This document shows positions 1 through 10,431 of a stretch of DNA of 64,000 bases, piece after piece. Position numbers and translations under genes: made by a program. Source of the DNA: Okeania sp. KiyG1 (GTDB lineage Bacteria; Cyanobacteriota; Cyanobacteriia; Cyanobacteriales; Microcoleaceae); assembly GCF_014132355.1 (NCBI RefSeq), contig NZ_BLZO01000068.1, forward strand, positions 1 to 64,000, read 5' to 3'. Under the pieces are notes generated by a model. It ran no database searches. It was not told the origin of the DNA and worked only from the letters and a program-made list of their open reading frames with translations. Positions within the stretch are counted from its first letter, which is position 1. Every line of letters starts with the position of its first letter.

Positions 1-383
1 GGACAGCTTATCAGTACAAGCTAAAACCGAATCAAGAACAAGTGGCCATCATAGAACTGTGGTTAGATTTGTTGCGTCGGCAGTACAACTATAGATTGTC
101 TGAGCGATTCTTATGGTGGCAAGAAAATCGCTGTCCGATCAATGCTTGCCCGTTAATCATGCCAATTCCTCTTGTGGTAAAAAAGTCCCGAAAAATTATC
201 ACAGAGAACTCATTCTTGTCCGCATTGTGGTCTAGTTATTGACCGCGATGTGAATGCTGCAATAAATATAAAAATAGGGCGGCGGGGCATCCCGCCCTTA
301 AAGCTCGTGGAGTCCGATGCAATAGCAGGACTATAAACGAGAAGCCCACACTATAGCGTAAGCTTAGTGTGGGAGTATGTCAC
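1..383 (+). mobile_element. IS200/IS605-type tnpB element with large internal deletion, right end kept
   Basis: The first 170 bases read as the N-terminus of a TnpB nuclease (AYQYKLKPNQEQ, then LWLDLLRRQYNYRLSERF, a typical TnpB opening). After about base 200 the sequence jumps, in another frame, to the C-terminal zinc finger (CPHCGLVIDRDVNAAINI), so most of the RuvC region is missing. The coding part ends near 333 and is followed by a hairpin and the terminal GTATGTCAC typical of this element class. The protein cannot be active. The right end and its hairpin look intact, so the element could in principle have been mobilised by a transposase supplied elsewhere. The upstream end lies outside the window. 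Family assignment is firm; the boundary at 383 is inferred from the shared TGTCAC end seen again near 53262. Confidence 0.8.
345..373 (+). other. right-end hairpin of the tnpB element (omega-RNA 3' stem)
   Basis: CCCACACTA (345-353) pairs perfectly with TAGTGTGGG (365-373) around an 11-base loop, ten bases before the inferred element end. In TnpB elements the RNA guide scaffold overlaps the gene's 3' end and right end, with the guide taken from the DNA just outside. The stem is seen directly; its RNA role is inferred from the family. Confidence 0.6.
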
Positions 384-749
384 TATTTTGTGATATAAAT
401 ACTCTGGACATAGTCGCGATTTTCATTGAGGTATGGCATTTAACTAAGTCAGAAGTCAGAAGTCAGAAGTCAGAAGTCAGAAGTTAACCCACCCCTAACC
501 CTCCCAGGAGGGGAAGTAGGGGATGCGCGAGCAACTATCCAAAATATTTCGCCTTAAAAGGCGGAGTTTTAGACCCTTATAATTTTGATAAACTTTTGCC
601 TGAAGACAAAATCCAGAGAGCAGATTTCTCTGTATTCCACCAAAATTAAAAACGCCGTACATTATGATGCGACAATCCTGGCATATTAGTAGATATATTT
701 ACATATTTGCGGATAGCTAAAATTTTTTCAACATTCCAAAGATAAAAAT
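384..749. repeat. intergenic: heptamer tandem repeat and palindromic repeats
   Basis: No gene is visible. Bases 446-483 are about five copies of a 7-bp unit (AGTCAGA). Next comes a dispersed GC-rich palindromic element (ACCCACCCCTAACCC, then CCCAGGAGGGG, about 485-512), then a CGCCTTAAAAGGCG inverted repeat near 549. The last 100 bases before kaiC are AT-rich and presumably hold its promoter, but no clear -35/-10 pair stands out. Confidence 0.6.
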
Positions 750-2308
750 ATGAATGAAAATAGTGAATCTATTAAAAGAGATGAAATAGCAACAGTAGGA
801 GTTGAGAAGATTCGGACTATGATTGAGGGGTTCGACGACATCAGTCATGGGGGTATGCCAGTTGGCAGAACCACATTAGTAAGTGGTACATCTGGAACTG
901 GTAAAACATTGCTTGCTATTCAGTTTCTTTATAATGGAATTATCTATTTTGATGAACCAGGAGTATTTGTAACCTTTGAAGAATCTCCCCACGATATTAT
1001 TAAAAACGCCCACAGTTTTGGTTGGAATTTACAGAAATTAGTTAATGATGGGAAATTATTTATATTAGACGCTTCTCCCGATCCAGAGGGGCAAGATATA
1101 GTAGGAAATTTTGACTTATCTGCCTTAATAGAAAGAATTCAATATGCCATTCGTAAATACAAAGCAAGAAGAGTTTCTATTGATTCAGTAACTGCCGTAT
1201 TTCAACAATATGATGCTGCTTCTGTAGTCAGAAGAGAAATATTTCGTTTAGTGGCCCGACTCAAACAAGTTGGTGCAACTACAATTATGACTACAGAAAG
1301 AGTAGAAGAATATGGCCCAGTAGCAAGATTTGGAGTAGAAGAATTTGTCTCAGATAATGTTGTGATAGTTCGTAATGCTCTAGAAGGCGAGCGTAGAAGA
1401 CGAACTATAGAAATCTTAAAACTGAGGGGGACAACCCACATGAAGGGGGAATATCCATTTACGATTACTAATGATGGTGTAAATATATTCCCACTAGGAG
1501 CAATGAGGCTAACTCAACGTTCTTCAAATGCTAGAGTTTCCTCTGGAGATGACATTCTAGATCAAATGTGTGGAGGTGGTTTCTTTAAAGATTCAATCAT
1601 ATTAGCAACTGGAGCTACTGGTACAGGAAAAACTCTTTTAGTAAGTAAGTTCTTAGAAAATGGTTGTATGAATAATGAACCTGCGATGCTTTTTGCTTAT
1701 GAAGAATCTCGCGCTCAATTATTTCGTAATGCCAATTCTTGGGGTATAGATTTTGAAGAGTTAGAAAAAAGGGATTATTAAGAATCTTGTGTAGCTATCC
1801 AGAATCAGCAGGTTTAGAAGACCATTTACAAATTATTAAATCAGAAATTGCGAACTTCAAACCATCTAGAATAGCGATTGATTCTCTATCTGCTTTAGCA
1901 AGAGGAGTAAGTAATAATGCTTTTAGACAATTTGTGATCGGGGTTACAGGTTTTGCCAAGCAAGAAGAAATAACAGGCTTTTTTACTAATACGACCGATC
2001 AATTTATGGGGTCTCATTCTATTACGAATACTCATATTTCTACTATTACTGATACAATCATCATGTTACAGTATGTCGAAATCCGTGGTGAAATGTCCCG
2101 TGCTATTAATGTCTTCAAAATGCGTGGTTCGTGGCATGACAAAGGAATTAGAGAATATACAATAACATCAAATGGTCCTGAAATTAAGGATTCTTTCCGT
2201 AGCTATGAAAGAATTATTAGTGGTTCTCCCACTAGAATTACAGTTAATGAAAAAAGTGAATTATCTAGAATAATACAGGGAGTTCAAGAGAAGACCACAG
2301 AAGAATAG
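750..2308 (+). CDS. kaiC: circadian clock ATPase/autokinase KaiC, reading frame broken at 1765-1770
   Basis: KaiC is the hexameric ATPase and autokinase at the core of the cyanobacterial clock. Two RecA-like domains are visible: CI with Walker A GTSGTGKT and catalytic EE (FVTFEES), CII with GATGTGKT and FAYEES. The phosphorylation segment HISTITDT keeps the Ser-Thr pair equivalent to S431/T432 of Synechococcus. The reconstructed length, about 519 residues, equals the usual KaiC. The frame closes at 1781 but resumes one frame over: adding one A to the A6 run at 1765-1770 gives an uninterrupted KKGLLRILCSYPESAGLEDH, the normal CII sequence. This is therefore either a sequencing error in a homopolymer or a recent frameshift. 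No kaiA or kaiB lies next to it, unlike the usual kaiABC order. No strong Shine-Dalgarno precedes the ATG. Confidence 0.93.
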
Positions 2309-2786
<478 letters not shown>

Positions 2787-2858
2787 TGGGCGGTACTGGA
2801 TTTGAACCAGTGGCATCCTGCTTGTAAGGCAGGCGCTCTACCGCTGAGCTAACCGCCC
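2787..2858 (-). tRNA. tRNA-Val (anticodon TAC)
   Basis: The minus strand folds into a complete 72-base cloverleaf: acceptor stem GGGCGGT with ACCGCCC and discriminator A, D-arm TTAGCTCAGCGGTAGAGC, anticodon loop CCTTACAAG giving TAC, and T-arm with GGTTCAAATCC. The 3' CCA is not encoded. It is a stand-alone gene between repeats and the DUF2227 gene. Confidence 0.96.
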
Positions 2859-2972
2859 AACTTTTACAAGTATAACACATCTCACTAAATATGCAAGTAA
2901 AAAAAAAAGTATCTTTGATCTGCTAAGTTTGATAAATATATTCTGCGTTTTTTGGCCTAGATTAAATCTGCT

Positions 2973-3590
2973 ATGCCCAGTGGTCGCACCCATGACCGAA
3001 TAACCTTGTGGAGTTTACCCATAGTAACAAGCTTAAGCTTTGGGTTAGTTCATAGTACCCACTTAACCTTATTTGTTTCTGGGGGTTTTTTGTTCAGTGG
3101 GCTAATGTTTGGCCCAGACCTGGACATTAATTCTCGGCAATTTCAAAGATGGGGTTGGTTTAAGTGGCTTTGGCGACCCTACCAAACAAGTCTGAATCAT
3201 CGTTCCTTTTTATCTCATGGACCGATAATTGGTACTGCAATACGATTGCTATATGTTTTGACGTTGCTGGGAGCAGTAGTTGTATTTGGTTTAATTATAG
3301 ATGAATTACTGGGGCTGCAATGGAGTATTTTAGGGTTTGTTGAAAGCTTGTGGCGATCGCTTTCCCTACATTATCAAGAAGTAATTGCTTTATTGGTAGG
3401 TCTAGAACTTGGTGCAATGAGTCATTCTGTGAGTGACTGGAGTAGTTCAGTTTATAAACGCTTCAAAACTAAAGGTTTATCTAGCTTACTTCCCAAAATC
3501 AAACCTCAGAAACAGCGACGTAAGTCTAGTCCTCGTAAATCGACTTCTGCAAAAGTTGTTCCTCCTAGAAGTCGTCGTACTCAAAAATAA
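2973..3590 (+). CDS. DUF2227-type putative metal-binding membrane protein
   Basis: This 205-residue protein matches my recollection of the DUF2227 family found widely in cyanobacteria, annotated as a putative metal-binding protein of unknown function. The N-terminus has an HD pair (PSGRTHDRIT), a GPDLDINSR segment and HRSFLSHGP; these His/Asp residues are the likely metal ligands. Three or four hydrophobic stretches (about residues 14-30, 36-46, 85-108, 130-150) suggest a membrane protein. The C-terminal 40 residues are rich in Lys, Arg and Ser and look disordered. The ATG follows an AT-rich leader without a strong ribosome site. It stands alone between the tRNA and a convergent GGDEF gene. 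Confidence 0.75.
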   Translation: MPSGRTHDRITLWSLPIVTSLSFGLVHSTHLTLFVSGGFLFSGLMFGPDLDINSRQFQRWGWFKWLWRPYQTSLNHRSFLSHGPIIGTAIRLLYVLTLLGAVVVFGLIIDELLGLQWSILGFVESLWRSLSLHYQEVIALLVGLELGAMSHSVSDWSSSVYKRFKTKGLSSLLPKIKPQKQRRKSSPRKSTSAKVVPPRSRRTQK

Positions 3591-3720
3591 AATAGGAGTC
3601 AGAAGTCAGGAGTAAGGAGTCAGGAGTCAGGAGGGAAGAGAATTTAGAGAGATTTGCACATTTGCGCGCTCGGATGAAAAATTTTTTATACCGAACCCGA
3701 GCGGATTTGATATTAAACAT

Positions 3721-3935
3721 TAGAAGTTATGATTCCCCTGAATTCGGGTTATCAATATAGCGAGATTTAAACGCAAGTATTAACTTGAAAGATGCGGTTG
3801 GCTTGACCTGTGCAAGCCTGTGGATGAGTAACCGCCTACGGTCTCAGTAGAAGGAGGAAGTAAACATTAAAATATCACTAAGTGTGATGTTTTATATCAG
3901 TTTTATGAAGCAGTAGATGCTGCTAATAGAAAATT
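3721..3935 (+). pseudogene. tnpB 3' remnant with right-end sequence
   Basis: Translation gives SYDSPEFGLSI-stop-RDLNASINLKDAVG, a decayed C-terminal zinc-finger region of TnpB: the CPxCG cysteines have become S and F, and a stop is present. It is followed by a tail (ATGAGTAACCGCC, then a TATCAGTTTTATGAAGCAG motif) also found near 58200-58350 and, inverted, near 12836-12990. This is a dead fragment. The flanks at 3591-3720 hold heptamer repeats (AGTCAGG) and a GCGGATTTGATAT half-end of another miniature element. No other gene is seen between 3591 and 3976. Confidence 0.7.
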
Positions 3936-3976
3936 GAAACAAAATTATTTGTTATTTAATTCATCGGGAGCTACTC

Positions 3977-5044
3977 TTAACTTAGCAGAACACGATCGCG
4001 GCCTTTAATTTTAGCTTGATAAAGTGCTCGATCTGCTTCAGCAATTAATGCTTCTCGTGAGCCACCCAATTGAGGTATAGCTGTGGAAACTCCTAAACTT
4101 AAAGTTACAACTTTTGAGGCAACAGAAGCTTTATGGGTGATATTTAATGACTTGACATGAGAACGAATTTGTTCAGCTATAGAAACAGCATCAATAGCAT
4201 TCATCTGAGGTAAAACTATCGCAAATTCTTCTCCTCCATAACGAGCCACTAAATTATTTTCCTTCTTAATATTTATTGTCATTTGAACAGCTTGATTAAT
4301 TGCCAAAGCTACTTGTTTGATACACTTATCTCCAGCTTGATGACCATAAGTGTCATTATAACCTTTGAAACAATCAATATCTGCCATGATAATGGATATA
4401 GGACTTTGCTGTTTAGACATTTGGAGCCACTGTTGAGCTAGATATTCGTCAAATCTTCTACGATTAGCAACCTGAGTCAAAGCATCTAAAGAAGCTTGAA
4501 GCTCTAATTTTTGGTTAGCTGCCTCCAATTCTTGATAAAGTTCATGGAGTAAATTACTGGCCAATTGATGAATATGACATTGAGCTGTCAGCAAATGATG
4601 GACATCTAAAATTCTGTAGATGTATGGTTCTATTTCAACCACAATTGGTTCATAAGCTTGGTTAGTTGGTCTTTGTAAAGCAGTACTACTAGCTTCTATA
4701 ACTTTAGTATCTCCAGGCATCACTAAAAAATCTGTATAAGCGAACTGATGCAAAGTCTTTAAAGACCTTTTCAGAAATAATTCTCGTCCAAAAGGGCGAC
4801 TCAGATACTCCAAAAATCGCTGTCGGGAAATCATTCCTGAGATATGTCCCTCTTCAGTTAAAATTATTCCTGGCAATCTTGGTTCAGCTTCTAGTCTCAA
4901 AGCAGCCACTTCTCCTGATTGATTACTGTCAACTTGAAAATCATATAATGATAAATTTCGTAAAGTTAACTCTTGAAAAGTTTTTGGCAGGGAGTTTTCA
5001 ACAGCCGGTAAAATTAAGGGCTTAAAGCTAGATAAGTTAAGCAT
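3977..5044 (-). CDS. diguanylate cyclase with N-terminal sensory region (GGDEF protein)
   Basis: The 355-residue protein ends in a GGDEF domain (about residues 185-355) with DALTQVANRRRF, DIDCFKGYNDTYGH and the active-site motif GGEEF at 270-274, so it should make cyclic di-GMP from two GTP. The position of the inhibitory RxxD site upstream of the motif reads KENN, so classical product inhibition is probably lost. The first 155 residues hold LPGIILTEEGHISGMISRQRF and a similar later segment, a pattern like paired CBS-type modules; that assignment is tentative. A short coiled coil (NLLHELYQELEAANQKLELQ) links the two parts. No transmembrane segment is seen. It is transcribed towards pseudogene material and is not in an operon. 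Confidence 0.9.
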   Translation of the reverse strand: MLNLSSFKPLILPAVENSLPKTFQELTLRNLSLYDFQVDSNQSGEVAALRLEAEPRLPGIILTEEGHISGMISRQRFLEYLSRPFGRELFLKRSLKTLHQFAYTDFLVMPGDTKVIEASSTALQRPTNQAYEPIVVEIEPYIYRILDVHHLLTAQCHIHQLASNLLHELYQELEAANQKLELQASLDALTQVANRRRFDEYLAQQWLQMSKQQSPISIIMADIDCFKGYNDTYGHQAGDKCIKQVALAINQAVQMTINIKKENNLVARYGGEEFAIVLPQMNAIDAVSIAEQIRSHVKSLNITHKASVASKVVTLSLGVSTAIPQLGGSREALIAEADRALYQAKIKGRDRVLLS

Positions 5045-5236
5045 AAAACCTAAATATTATTTGTGTGCGAAAAGAAAAAGAAACTGTATGAACCTAGATA
5101 GGTTAATTATCTAGATTACCTAGTATATACTTACATTGTAAATATATGTATAGTTATTTGAATAATACGGACTGCTAGGCGATATTTGAGCCAAATAAAA
5201 TACTTAGGAAAAAAAGTTTAAAGAGTAAATCAAAAG

Positions 5237-6334
5237 ATGGCATCAACGCTGACAAATCAGTTGAATAATGCTTTCACCCTCTTTCTTAGTTTATTGGTAG
5301 AAGCAATACCATTTTTACTGCTGGGGGTGATTTTATCCGGAATATTACAGTGGTTTATTGATGAACGTAAATTAATTACATATCTGCCTAAAAACCCTCT
5401 TTTAGGAGCATTTGTAGGTAGCTTAGTTGGTTTTTTATTCCCGGTATGTGAATGTGGTAATGTTCCGGTTGCTCGACGTTTATTGATACAAGGTGTACCA
5501 GCTCCAGTAGCAATTGGTTTTTTATTGGCAGCTCCAACAGTAAATCCCATAGTAATCTGGGCCACTTGGACTGCTTTTAGGGACCAACCAGAAATAGTGG
5601 TATTACGAGTGGTATTTTCTCTAGTAATAGCAACAATTATTGGTTGGGTATTCAGCGTGCAAAAGGATATGCGACCATTATTGCAACCTACAACTGCTCG
5701 TCTATTACCTAGACCTCAACAGTCAGTTTCTCCAAAAGTTGCAACTTCTCCTCTTTTACAGTCAGGAACATTTTTTCTGGGTCAATCTACCACGTCTATG
5801 CCGCTTGAGTCTATCCCACTGTGGCAAGTAGAAGATCTTACAATTAATCAAAGTCCACTAGGTGTGAGTAGTCAAGCTACTTCTAACAAAGATATGAGTT
5901 GGAAATCTTTGTTCGTTGCGCCCGATCGACAAAGGCTTTTATCTTTGTTAAATAGTATGGTGCAAGAGTTACAAGACTTGGGTGGAGTTTTGGTGATTGG
6001 TAGCGCGATCGCTGCAATGATTCAGGTTGCTGCACCTCGTGAATTTATTTTGAATCTTGGTCAGGGTCCTATTAGTTCAATTATTGCTATGCTGACTTTG
6101 GCCGCAGTGGTTTCTATTTGTTCGACTGTGGATGCTTTTTTTGCTTTGTCATTTGCTGCAACTTTTACCAGTGGTTCTCTATTAGCTTTTTTGGTTTTTG
6201 GACCGATGATTGATATCAAAGCTGTTGGTTTGTTATTATCAGTATTTCGGTCGCGGGCTGTAATTTATTTAATGGTTTTAGCAGCACAATTAACTTTTAT
6301 TATGGCTTTGATTGTGAATTTATATTTGAGTTAA
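5237..6334 (+). CDS. YraQ/ArsP-type (DUF318) permease
   Basis: An integral membrane protein of 365 residues from the predicted permease family PF03773. The signature CECGNVPVARRL lies at 71-82 in the first membrane block, with AAPTVNPIV just after; the second half repeats the pattern with ICSTVDAFFALSFAATF. A long polar cytoplasmic loop (about 145-235) joins the halves. Relatives include ArsP organoarsenical exporters and B. subtilis YcgR; the substrate here is unknown, and a metal or metalloid is only a guess from the family. The next gene is a TIGR03943 protein, the usual partner (ycgR-ycgQ arrangement), although nearly 500 bases of repeats now lie between them. Confidence 0.85.
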   Translation: MASTLTNQLNNAFTLFLSLLVEAIPFLLLGVILSGILQWFIDERKLITYLPKNPLLGAFVGSLVGFLFPVCECGNVPVARRLLIQGVPAPVAIGFLLAAPTVNPIVIWATWTAFRDQPEIVVLRVVFSLVIATIIGWVFSVQKDMRPLLQPTTARLLPRPQQSVSPKVATSPLLQSGTFFLGQSTTSMPLESIPLWQVEDLTINQSPLGVSSQATSNKDMSWKSLFVAPDRQRLLSLLNSMVQELQDLGGVLVIGSAIAAMIQVAAPREFILNLGQGPISSIIAMLTLAAVVSICSTVDAFFALSFAATFTSGSLLAFLVFGPMIDIKAVGLLLSVFRSRAVIYLMVLAAQLTFIMALIVNLYLS

Positions 6335-6828
6335 ATTAACTTATAGCAGTTCAAGAATTTAGAATTTAGAATTTAGAATTTAGAATTTAGAATTACCTCT
6401 CCTTAAAAACGGATAGGATTGACGAACAGGAAAATTTTTCATTTATTATCCCCTTAAAAGGGGAGGCTTTAAACCACGATATTTCGGTAATAGGAAATAG
6501 GCAAAAGGCAACAGGCAACAGTGGGAGTAGAAAAATTTTCTATCTAAGATTCATCATTAACATAAGTAAAACATCAACTCGTTCCTTGCTATATTATTCA
6601 CTTATCAAACAGGATTGAGTTGCGCTATCCTGCTTTTTAAGGCGAAATATTTTTGGAGAGTTGCTCAAATTCCCGTGGCAAAAATACAGTGGATTCCACC
6701 AAGCATGAGATACACCAGTTGTGGGCAAGATTCCCGTAGTGGAAAAATTTAATTGTTAATATCTGTACTTCATATACTTGGAATCTGCTGTAACTTCTGA
6801 CTTCATTAAGTGGGGCAATTTTAATCTG
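6335..6828. repeat. intergenic between permease and partner: dispersed repeats
   Basis: AATTTAG heptamers at 6353-6393 run into a dispersed element of the CCTCTCCTTAAAA / CCCCTTAAAAGGGGAGGC type ending near 6490. A further inverted-repeat patch (AAGGCGAAATATTTT) lies around 6640. No gene is visible; an operon promoter for the TIGR03943 gene would have to lie here. Confidence 0.5.
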
Positions 6829-7633
6829 ATGAAAGTTTACAATTCACTTTTTTTCTACTCAAAAATATAGTTCTTGGATAGATGCTATAGCAATTTTTGT
6901 TTGGGGTTTTGTATTATTGCATTATTGGACGACAAGCAAGTTATACATATTAATTCATCCTCGTTATTTTGGTTTAACAGTGGGAGCTGGAATTGCTTTA
7001 CTTTTATTAGGTGGATTGAAAGTTTTGGAATTATGGAGTATTCGCAAAAGTCAAAGATTTAAGAGACAATCAAAACAAGCATTAACCAGTATTGAAAATC
7101 AGCATATTAATCTTTTTCCTCCTGGTTGGAGTAGTAGTTTATTATTAATATCAGCTCTATCGGCATTGATAATTACCCCTCAAGTTTTTGCTAGTCAAAC
7201 AGCATTACAAAGAGGTTTAACAGAATCTTTGCCAGTGACTAGAACTCAACCTCAAGAATTTCGTAGCGCTACTAAACCAGAAGAGCGATCGCTGATTGAA
7301 TGGATTAGAATTTTAAATGTTTATCCAGAACCAGATGCTTATAACGATCAAAAAGTTGAAGTAACTGGGTTTGTAATTTATCCTCCTGGATTATCTGAGC
7401 AATATTTTTGGATATCTAGATTTATTTTGACTTGTTGTGCTGCTGATGCTTATCCAGTGGGATTACCTGTTAAATTACCAGAAGGTAGAAGTCGGAGTAA
7501 ATATCCTCAAGATGGTTGGTTGAAAGTTGAAGGTAAAGCGATTACTGATGAGCTAAATGGTCAACGTAAATTAACAATTTCGCCATCTAAAATTGAACCA
7601 ATTCCTAAGCCGAAAAATCCTTATGATTATTAA
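6829..7633 (+). CDS. TIGR03943-family membrane protein, partner of the permease (start region frame-broken)
   Basis: The conserved part (ILNVYPEPDAYNDQKVEVTGFV, then FWISRFILTCCAADAYPVGLPV) is the TIGR03943/YcgQ signature, with a CC-x-AD motif. Two membrane segments lie at the N-terminus (WIDAIAIFVWGFVLLHYW and YFGLTVGAGIALLLLGGLK) and a third near residue 100. The only good ATG, at 6829 (MKVYNSLFF), is one frame off the body of the protein. Removing one T from the T7 run at 6848-6854 joins them as MKVYNSLFSTQKYSSWIDA. Starting instead at the in-frame TTG at 6917 would delete most of the first membrane helix. I therefore prefer 6829 with a one-base homopolymer error or mutation. Confidence 0.75.
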
Positions 7634-7650
7634 GAAGGAAGAAGGAAGAA

Positions 7651-8108
7651 GGAGGAATTCAAAAGTCAAAAGTCAAAAGTCAAAAGTAAGAAGTAAGAAG
7701 TAAGAAGGAAAAAGTGGATGGGAATTCAAACTCCTAACCAATTGTAAAACCCTGTATACGGCGGGGGGTTAAACCCAAAAGAAAAAGATAATATTATTAT
7801 CTCCGCTTAATAGCAGTATCTCACAAATAACTCTCTATAAATATTCAAAAGTTAAGTATTTCAACGGAGGAATTCAAAAGTCAAAAGTCAAAAGTAAGAA
7901 GTAAGAAGTAAGAAGTAAGAAGTAAGAAGTAAGAAGGAAAAAGTAAGAAGGAAAAAGTGGATGGGAATTCAAACTCCTAACCAATTGTAAAACCCTGTAT
8001 ACGGCGGGGGGTTAAACCCAAAAGAAAAAGATAATATTATTATCTCCGCTTAATAGCAGTATCTCACAAATAACTCTCTATAAATATTCAAAAGTTAAGT
8101 ATTTCAAC
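7651..8108. repeat. large tandem duplication, two units of about 215 and 243 bp
   Basis: The block starting GGAGGAATTCAAAAGTC at 7651 recurs at 7866. Both copies share GTGGATGGGAATTC, a GTATACGGCGGGGGGTTAAACCC hairpin region, TCTCCGCTTAATAGCAG and the end AAGTATTTCAACG. The copies differ mainly in the number of 7-bp units AGTAAGA and AAAAGTC, so unit number changed after a recent duplication. No gene lies in the block. Confidence 0.85.
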
Positions 8109-8203
8109 GCTGGTAAACACTATGATGATTAAGCACAATTTTCAAAACTATTGCGAAACTTTTATCTGTGGGATATAAAGTAAGCATTATAAGGAAAAAA
8201 TAA

Positions 8204-9756
8204 ATGGTAAATTTAAGAAAAAAATTAATTATCTATTTCGTGAAAATCAAGAAATTATTTCACAAGAATTACGACAACCTCTAGACAGAGTTGCTATTAC
8301 TTTGATTATCGGGTTAACTGTGTTAATTTGTCTGCTATTTGTAGGTGGTGGAAGTACAGCTCCAAAAGTAAAAGACTTTAGCTGGCAAGACAAAAAAATA
8401 GGAGCTGAAGATACAGCTTTTATACTAAATTTTAATCGACCTATGAACCATGCAAGTGTGGAAAAAAACTTAACAATAGAACCACCTTTACCAGGAAAAG
8501 TGAGTTGGGCGGGTCGGAGAATGGCTTATACAATTTTAGAACCTGCTCCCTATGGTAATCAGTATACAGTGAAATTATCAGGGGCAAAAGAAAAGTTTTA
8601 TGGTTTAGATCAAGGGGAGGTAATGCAGCCTTTTCAAGGTCTATTTAGCAGTCGCGATCGCGCATTTGCTTATATAGGTTTTCAAGGAGAGGAAAAAGGC
8701 AGATTAATCTTAATTAATTTAACTAAAAAGCAACGACCTATAATACTAAGTCCGAAAAATTTAGAAGTAATGGATTTTAAATTTTTTCCCCAAGGTGAAA
8801 AGATTTTATTTTCGGCAGTTGAAAAGCAAAATGAAGTTCCGACTCTGATAGAACAACAAATATATACTGTGACAACTGGGGTTAATTTGACTCCTGGAGA
8901 TGCCAAATTAAAATCATCAGAAGTTGTAGGTGAAATTGAAAAAGTTCTTGATAATTTAGAATACCAAAACTTGAAATTTGATTTATCTGCCGATGGTCAA
9001 AAAATTGTCATTCAACGGGTAAATAGGAAAGATGTTTTTGATTCCGGTCCGTGGGTATTAGAGTTAGGAAAAGAAGCACAACATTTAACAAATAAAGAAG
9101 GAATAATTCAAAAAGGTGGAGACTTTTTAATTACCCCAGATAGCAAAAATTTAGTAATTTTACAAGGAGAAGGAACCTCCATTTTACCAATAAATCCAGA
9201 AACAGATTCAGAGGATTTAATATTTTTACCAAAGTTTGGAACAGTATTAAATTTTGCTCCTGATGGTTCCATGGCAACCATGGTAAAATATAATCAGGAT
9301 GGGACGCGATCGCTTTATATTGTGACTAATCAAGGTGAGGAGCGAGAGGTGTTACGAACTCGTCCTTATGGTAATATTCTCAGTGCAGAATTTGACCCGA
9401 ATAAAAGAATTATTTATTGTTTATTAACTCAAGTAGTAGAGCAGGGAGAAGAGTATCAAGAACAACCTTATATTGCAGCATTCGATCTTAAGAGAAATAT
9501 ATTAAGACCTTTAGTTATTTTGCCAAATCAACAGAAAGTTCATATGGATTTATCGCCGGATGGTTTAGCATTATTATTTGACCAAATGGTGACAATATCA
9601 AATCAAGAAGAAGAAGAAAATACCAAAAACACTAAAAAAATTAGTCGTTTATGGATGTTACCTTTAGATTCAAAAATGCCAGAAGATGATTCACCATGGC
9701 AGCTTCAACCAGAAGAATTGCCTCAAACTGGTTTGAATCCTAAGTGGCTGCCTTAG
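8204..9756 (+). CDS. membrane-anchored Ig-like plus beta-propeller protein of unknown function
   Basis: One membrane helix (VAITLIIGLTVLICLLFVGGG) follows a short basic cytoplasmic stretch. After it comes an SbsA-like Ig fold (FSWQDKKIGAEDTAFILNFN to YTVKLSGAKEKF) and then TolB/DPP-IV-like propeller blades with the S/A-PDG pattern (DLSADGQKIVI, NFAPDGSMATMV, DLSPDGLALLF). The bulk should be periplasmic. The open frame can be read from 8179 but has no standard start before TTG at 8302, inside the helix. The ATG at 8204 is one frame off; a single extra A near 8209-8211 would give MVKFKKKINYLFRENQ and a complete N-terminus. I chose that start. It stands alone, without a recognisable partner. Confidence 0.65.
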
Positions 9757-10431
9757 CTATTCTATTGGTAGAAGTAAGGAAGAGTTCAAGAATTTAGAAT
9801 TTAGAATTTAGAATTTAGAATTACCTCTCCTTAATTTATAAATATATCAGAATTTATAAATATACCAGCACACACTGCTATAATTGCTTGATTTCTCGAC
9901 AGACAATAGACATCTGTTCAACAATTAATAATTATGATTTGCTGAATAAAGTCTTTTTGCTCTTTGTAGGAGACAGGAGAAATGGGAATGAGCGAGGAGG
10001 TAGGAGTTAAGAATTGTCTCTCAATTTTTGTGCCATAATCATCCCAAAATACTAGCTTTATGCAGCTCTTTCCACCGAAAAGTTGATACTTTTTTCAACT
10101 CTAAAACGCTAAAACCTTTATCTGTCAATACTTTTATAATTAATCAGCCAGCCTTAATTAATAATTAATAATTAATAATTAATAATTACCTGTTCTTTTC
10201 AAGGAGAGGATTGACTAAAAGGAAAATTTTTTCTTCTCTTGGTCAATTGGATGTGGCGAGGAGACCCGCTCTTATCAGAGCCGCTCCGCTGTTAGCGTTT
10301 GCGGTCGCATTCCGGAACGGAAAGCTTTGCGGTAGCAAACGCCATCCCTTGACCGCTTTTTTATCCTTTAAAGGAGAGGCTTTATACCTTAATTATTCGG
10401 TAAAAATCCAAAATAAAATCATATCAAATCC
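9757..10431. repeat. intergenic: heptamers, TTAGGG-family element and a GAGAGG-type element
   Basis: AATTTAG heptamers (about 9790-9826) lead to a truncated TTAGGG-family element at about 9965-10162 (GAATGAGCGAGGAGGTAGG to AATCAGCCAGCCTTAATTA). AATAATT heptamers follow, then a copy of the element bounded by CCTGTTCTTTTCAAGGAGAGG and CTTTAAAGGAGAGGCTTTA (about 10160-10405). Its interior holds the arms GAGACCCGCTC, then ATCAGAGCCGCTCCGCT. A 78-codon open frame across it is a by-product of the repeat, not a gene. Confidence 0.55.

Noticed and set aside
1765-1790. Programmed -1 frameshift in kaiC
   Set aside because: The bases GAA AAA AGG in the zero frame do not form a canonical X-XXY-YYZ slippery heptamer, no stem follows, and other genes show the same kind of homopolymer break.
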